Assembly (NCBI GenBank): GCA_049324695.1
Contig: JBMOMJ010000007.1
Location: forward strand, 142,387-206,386
Direction of reading: 5' to 3'
Length of the DNA: 64,000 nucleotides
Origin: PMG-095 sp049324695
Lineage (GTDB): Bacteria > Myxococcota_A > Polyangia > Polyangiales > Polyangiaceae
Shown: piece after piece, positions 63,479 through 64,000 of the stretch
Numbering within the stretch: the first letter of the stretch is position 1
Layout of the letters: each line of letters begins with the position of its first letter
Notes under the pieces: model-generated
The model's database searches: none
Told to the model about the DNA's origin: nothing
The model's input: the letters and a program-made list of their open reading frames with translations, nothing else
Position numbers and translations under genes: made by a program

Positions 63479-63883
63479 TCAACTCGTCGCGTTGAGAGCG
63501 CTACGCACGGCTTCGCTGAGGGCGTTCATGGTGTATGGCTTGGGTAGCCAGGCAAGGCCTTGAGCGCTGGCCAAGGTTTCCATGCGTTCCGGCGCAAAGC
63601 CCGTGGCGAGGAGCGCTTTCTGAAGGGGGCGCAATTTGCGCATGGCTTCGATCGTGGCGATGCCGTTCAAGTTGCCGGGCATCATCATGTCCACGATGAC
63701 CAAGTCGAAGAGTTCCGGCTCCTTCGCGGAGCGATACAATTCGAGCGCTGCATCGCCAGAGCTGGAGGTGACGACGGTGTAGCCGAGCTTACCTAGAATG
63801 CGGCGCGCGACGCGCAGCTGGAGTGATTCGTCATCGACGACTAAGATGCGCTCGCTGCCGCGGCGGGGCTCTTGGTATCCGCT
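63479..63883 (-). pseudogene. receiver domain (REC) without a start codon
   Basis: 134 residues open from 63883. RILVVDDESLQLRVARRILG and then LVIVDMMMPG give the acidic pocket and the phospho-accepting Asp; LLATGFAPERM and WLPKPYTMN the Thr/Ser and Lys. A complete REC fold is present, but an in-frame TGA at 63884-63886 closes it and no ATG, GTG or TTG precedes the first strand. It looks like the C-terminal receiver of a hybrid histidine kinase cut off from its kinase. Confidence 0.7.
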
Positions 63884-63944
63884 TCACGCCGCCGTGTAGC
63901 GACGGCGAGCGCAGCGCTTCAAAGTGGACGGCGTGACGAGCGAG

Positions 63945-63998
63945 TCAGCGATCGGCCGCAACTTCCTTCTGCGGCGGAAGCGTCGTATCGAGCGGCTC
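63945..63998 (-). CDS. end of a protein entering from beyond the window
   Basis: Seventeen residues (EPLDTTLPPQKEVAADR) and a TGA at 63945-63947. By position and by its linker-like composition it may be the C-terminal end of the kinase half of the same two-component gene. Too short for certainty. Confidence 0.35.
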   Translation of the reverse strand, partial: EPLDTTLPPQKEVAADR

Positions 63999-64000
63999 CG

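Noticed and set aside
1..64000. CRISPR array, insertion sequence transposase, rRNA
   Set aside because: No regularly spaced repeats, transposase motifs or rRNA-like stretches were found on either strand.

Overview
The window reads as a chromosome segment of a high-GC member of the Myxococcota, most likely in or near the Polyangiales. The inference rests on several traits seen here together: many lipoproteins whose lipobox Cys is followed by a long Gly/Ser/Asn-rich linker, a protein joining a zinc ribbon, a GYF-like domain and TPRs, a Ser/Thr kinase with an HRDVSPHN catalytic loop and a Cys-rich exodomain, c-type haem lipoproteins, and a tyrosinase fused to a cytochrome domain. No rRNA is present. 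One complete tRNA gene (tRNA-Ser, anticodon GCT) is visible.

Layout. 1-16 kb is housekeeping and envelope DNA: an SspB-like ClpXP adaptor, the zinc-ribbon/GYF/TPR protein translationally coupled to SppA, several linker-type lipoproteins, a ZIP-like membrane protein and a GlcD-like FAD oxidase. 17.3-23.3 kb is an island in the tRNA-Ser gene. It has three copies of the tRNA 3' part as direct repeats, a duplicated unit of about 845 bp carrying a DUF559 nuclease, a truncated tyrosine recombinase, an XRE regulator with twin operators, and a HipA-like kinase overlapping a DUF3037 gene. 23.4-26.8 kb holds a peroxiredoxin/thioredoxin reductase pair and small genes. 27.3-37.4 kb is the most interesting locus (next paragraph). 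37.4-63.3 kb holds an L,D-transpeptidase, the tyrosinase-cytochrome fusion, SPFH proteins (a slipin and HflK/HflC), a region with tRNA-like fragments on the minus strand, an HTTM-type pair, a CotH-like lipoprotein, a beta-helix lipoprotein, an ABC-F ATPase, a kinase overlapping a solute-binding protein gene, and a run of small cytosolic genes including a SUKH-like one. The window ends in a broken two-component gene.

The main candidate system is a peptide production and export locus under sigma-54 control. A stand-alone sigma-54 activator (27283-28326) lies next to a small, divergent peptide gene of 47 codons (28597-28740, minus strand). The peptide has an acidic leader and a short core, VSYGCCRRLA. 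On the other side is a five-gene plus-strand operon (29113-37445): a GRDP-like protein, a MauG-like di-haem protein, an HlyD-type adaptor, a C39-peptidase ABC exporter and a second ABC protein. Both the peptide gene and the operon have a GG-N10-GC sigma-54 promoter. A long inverted repeat, a plausible activator site, lies midway between them. The reading that a peptide is modified, cleaved by C39 and exported is inference from context; the motifs and promoters are visible in the sequence.
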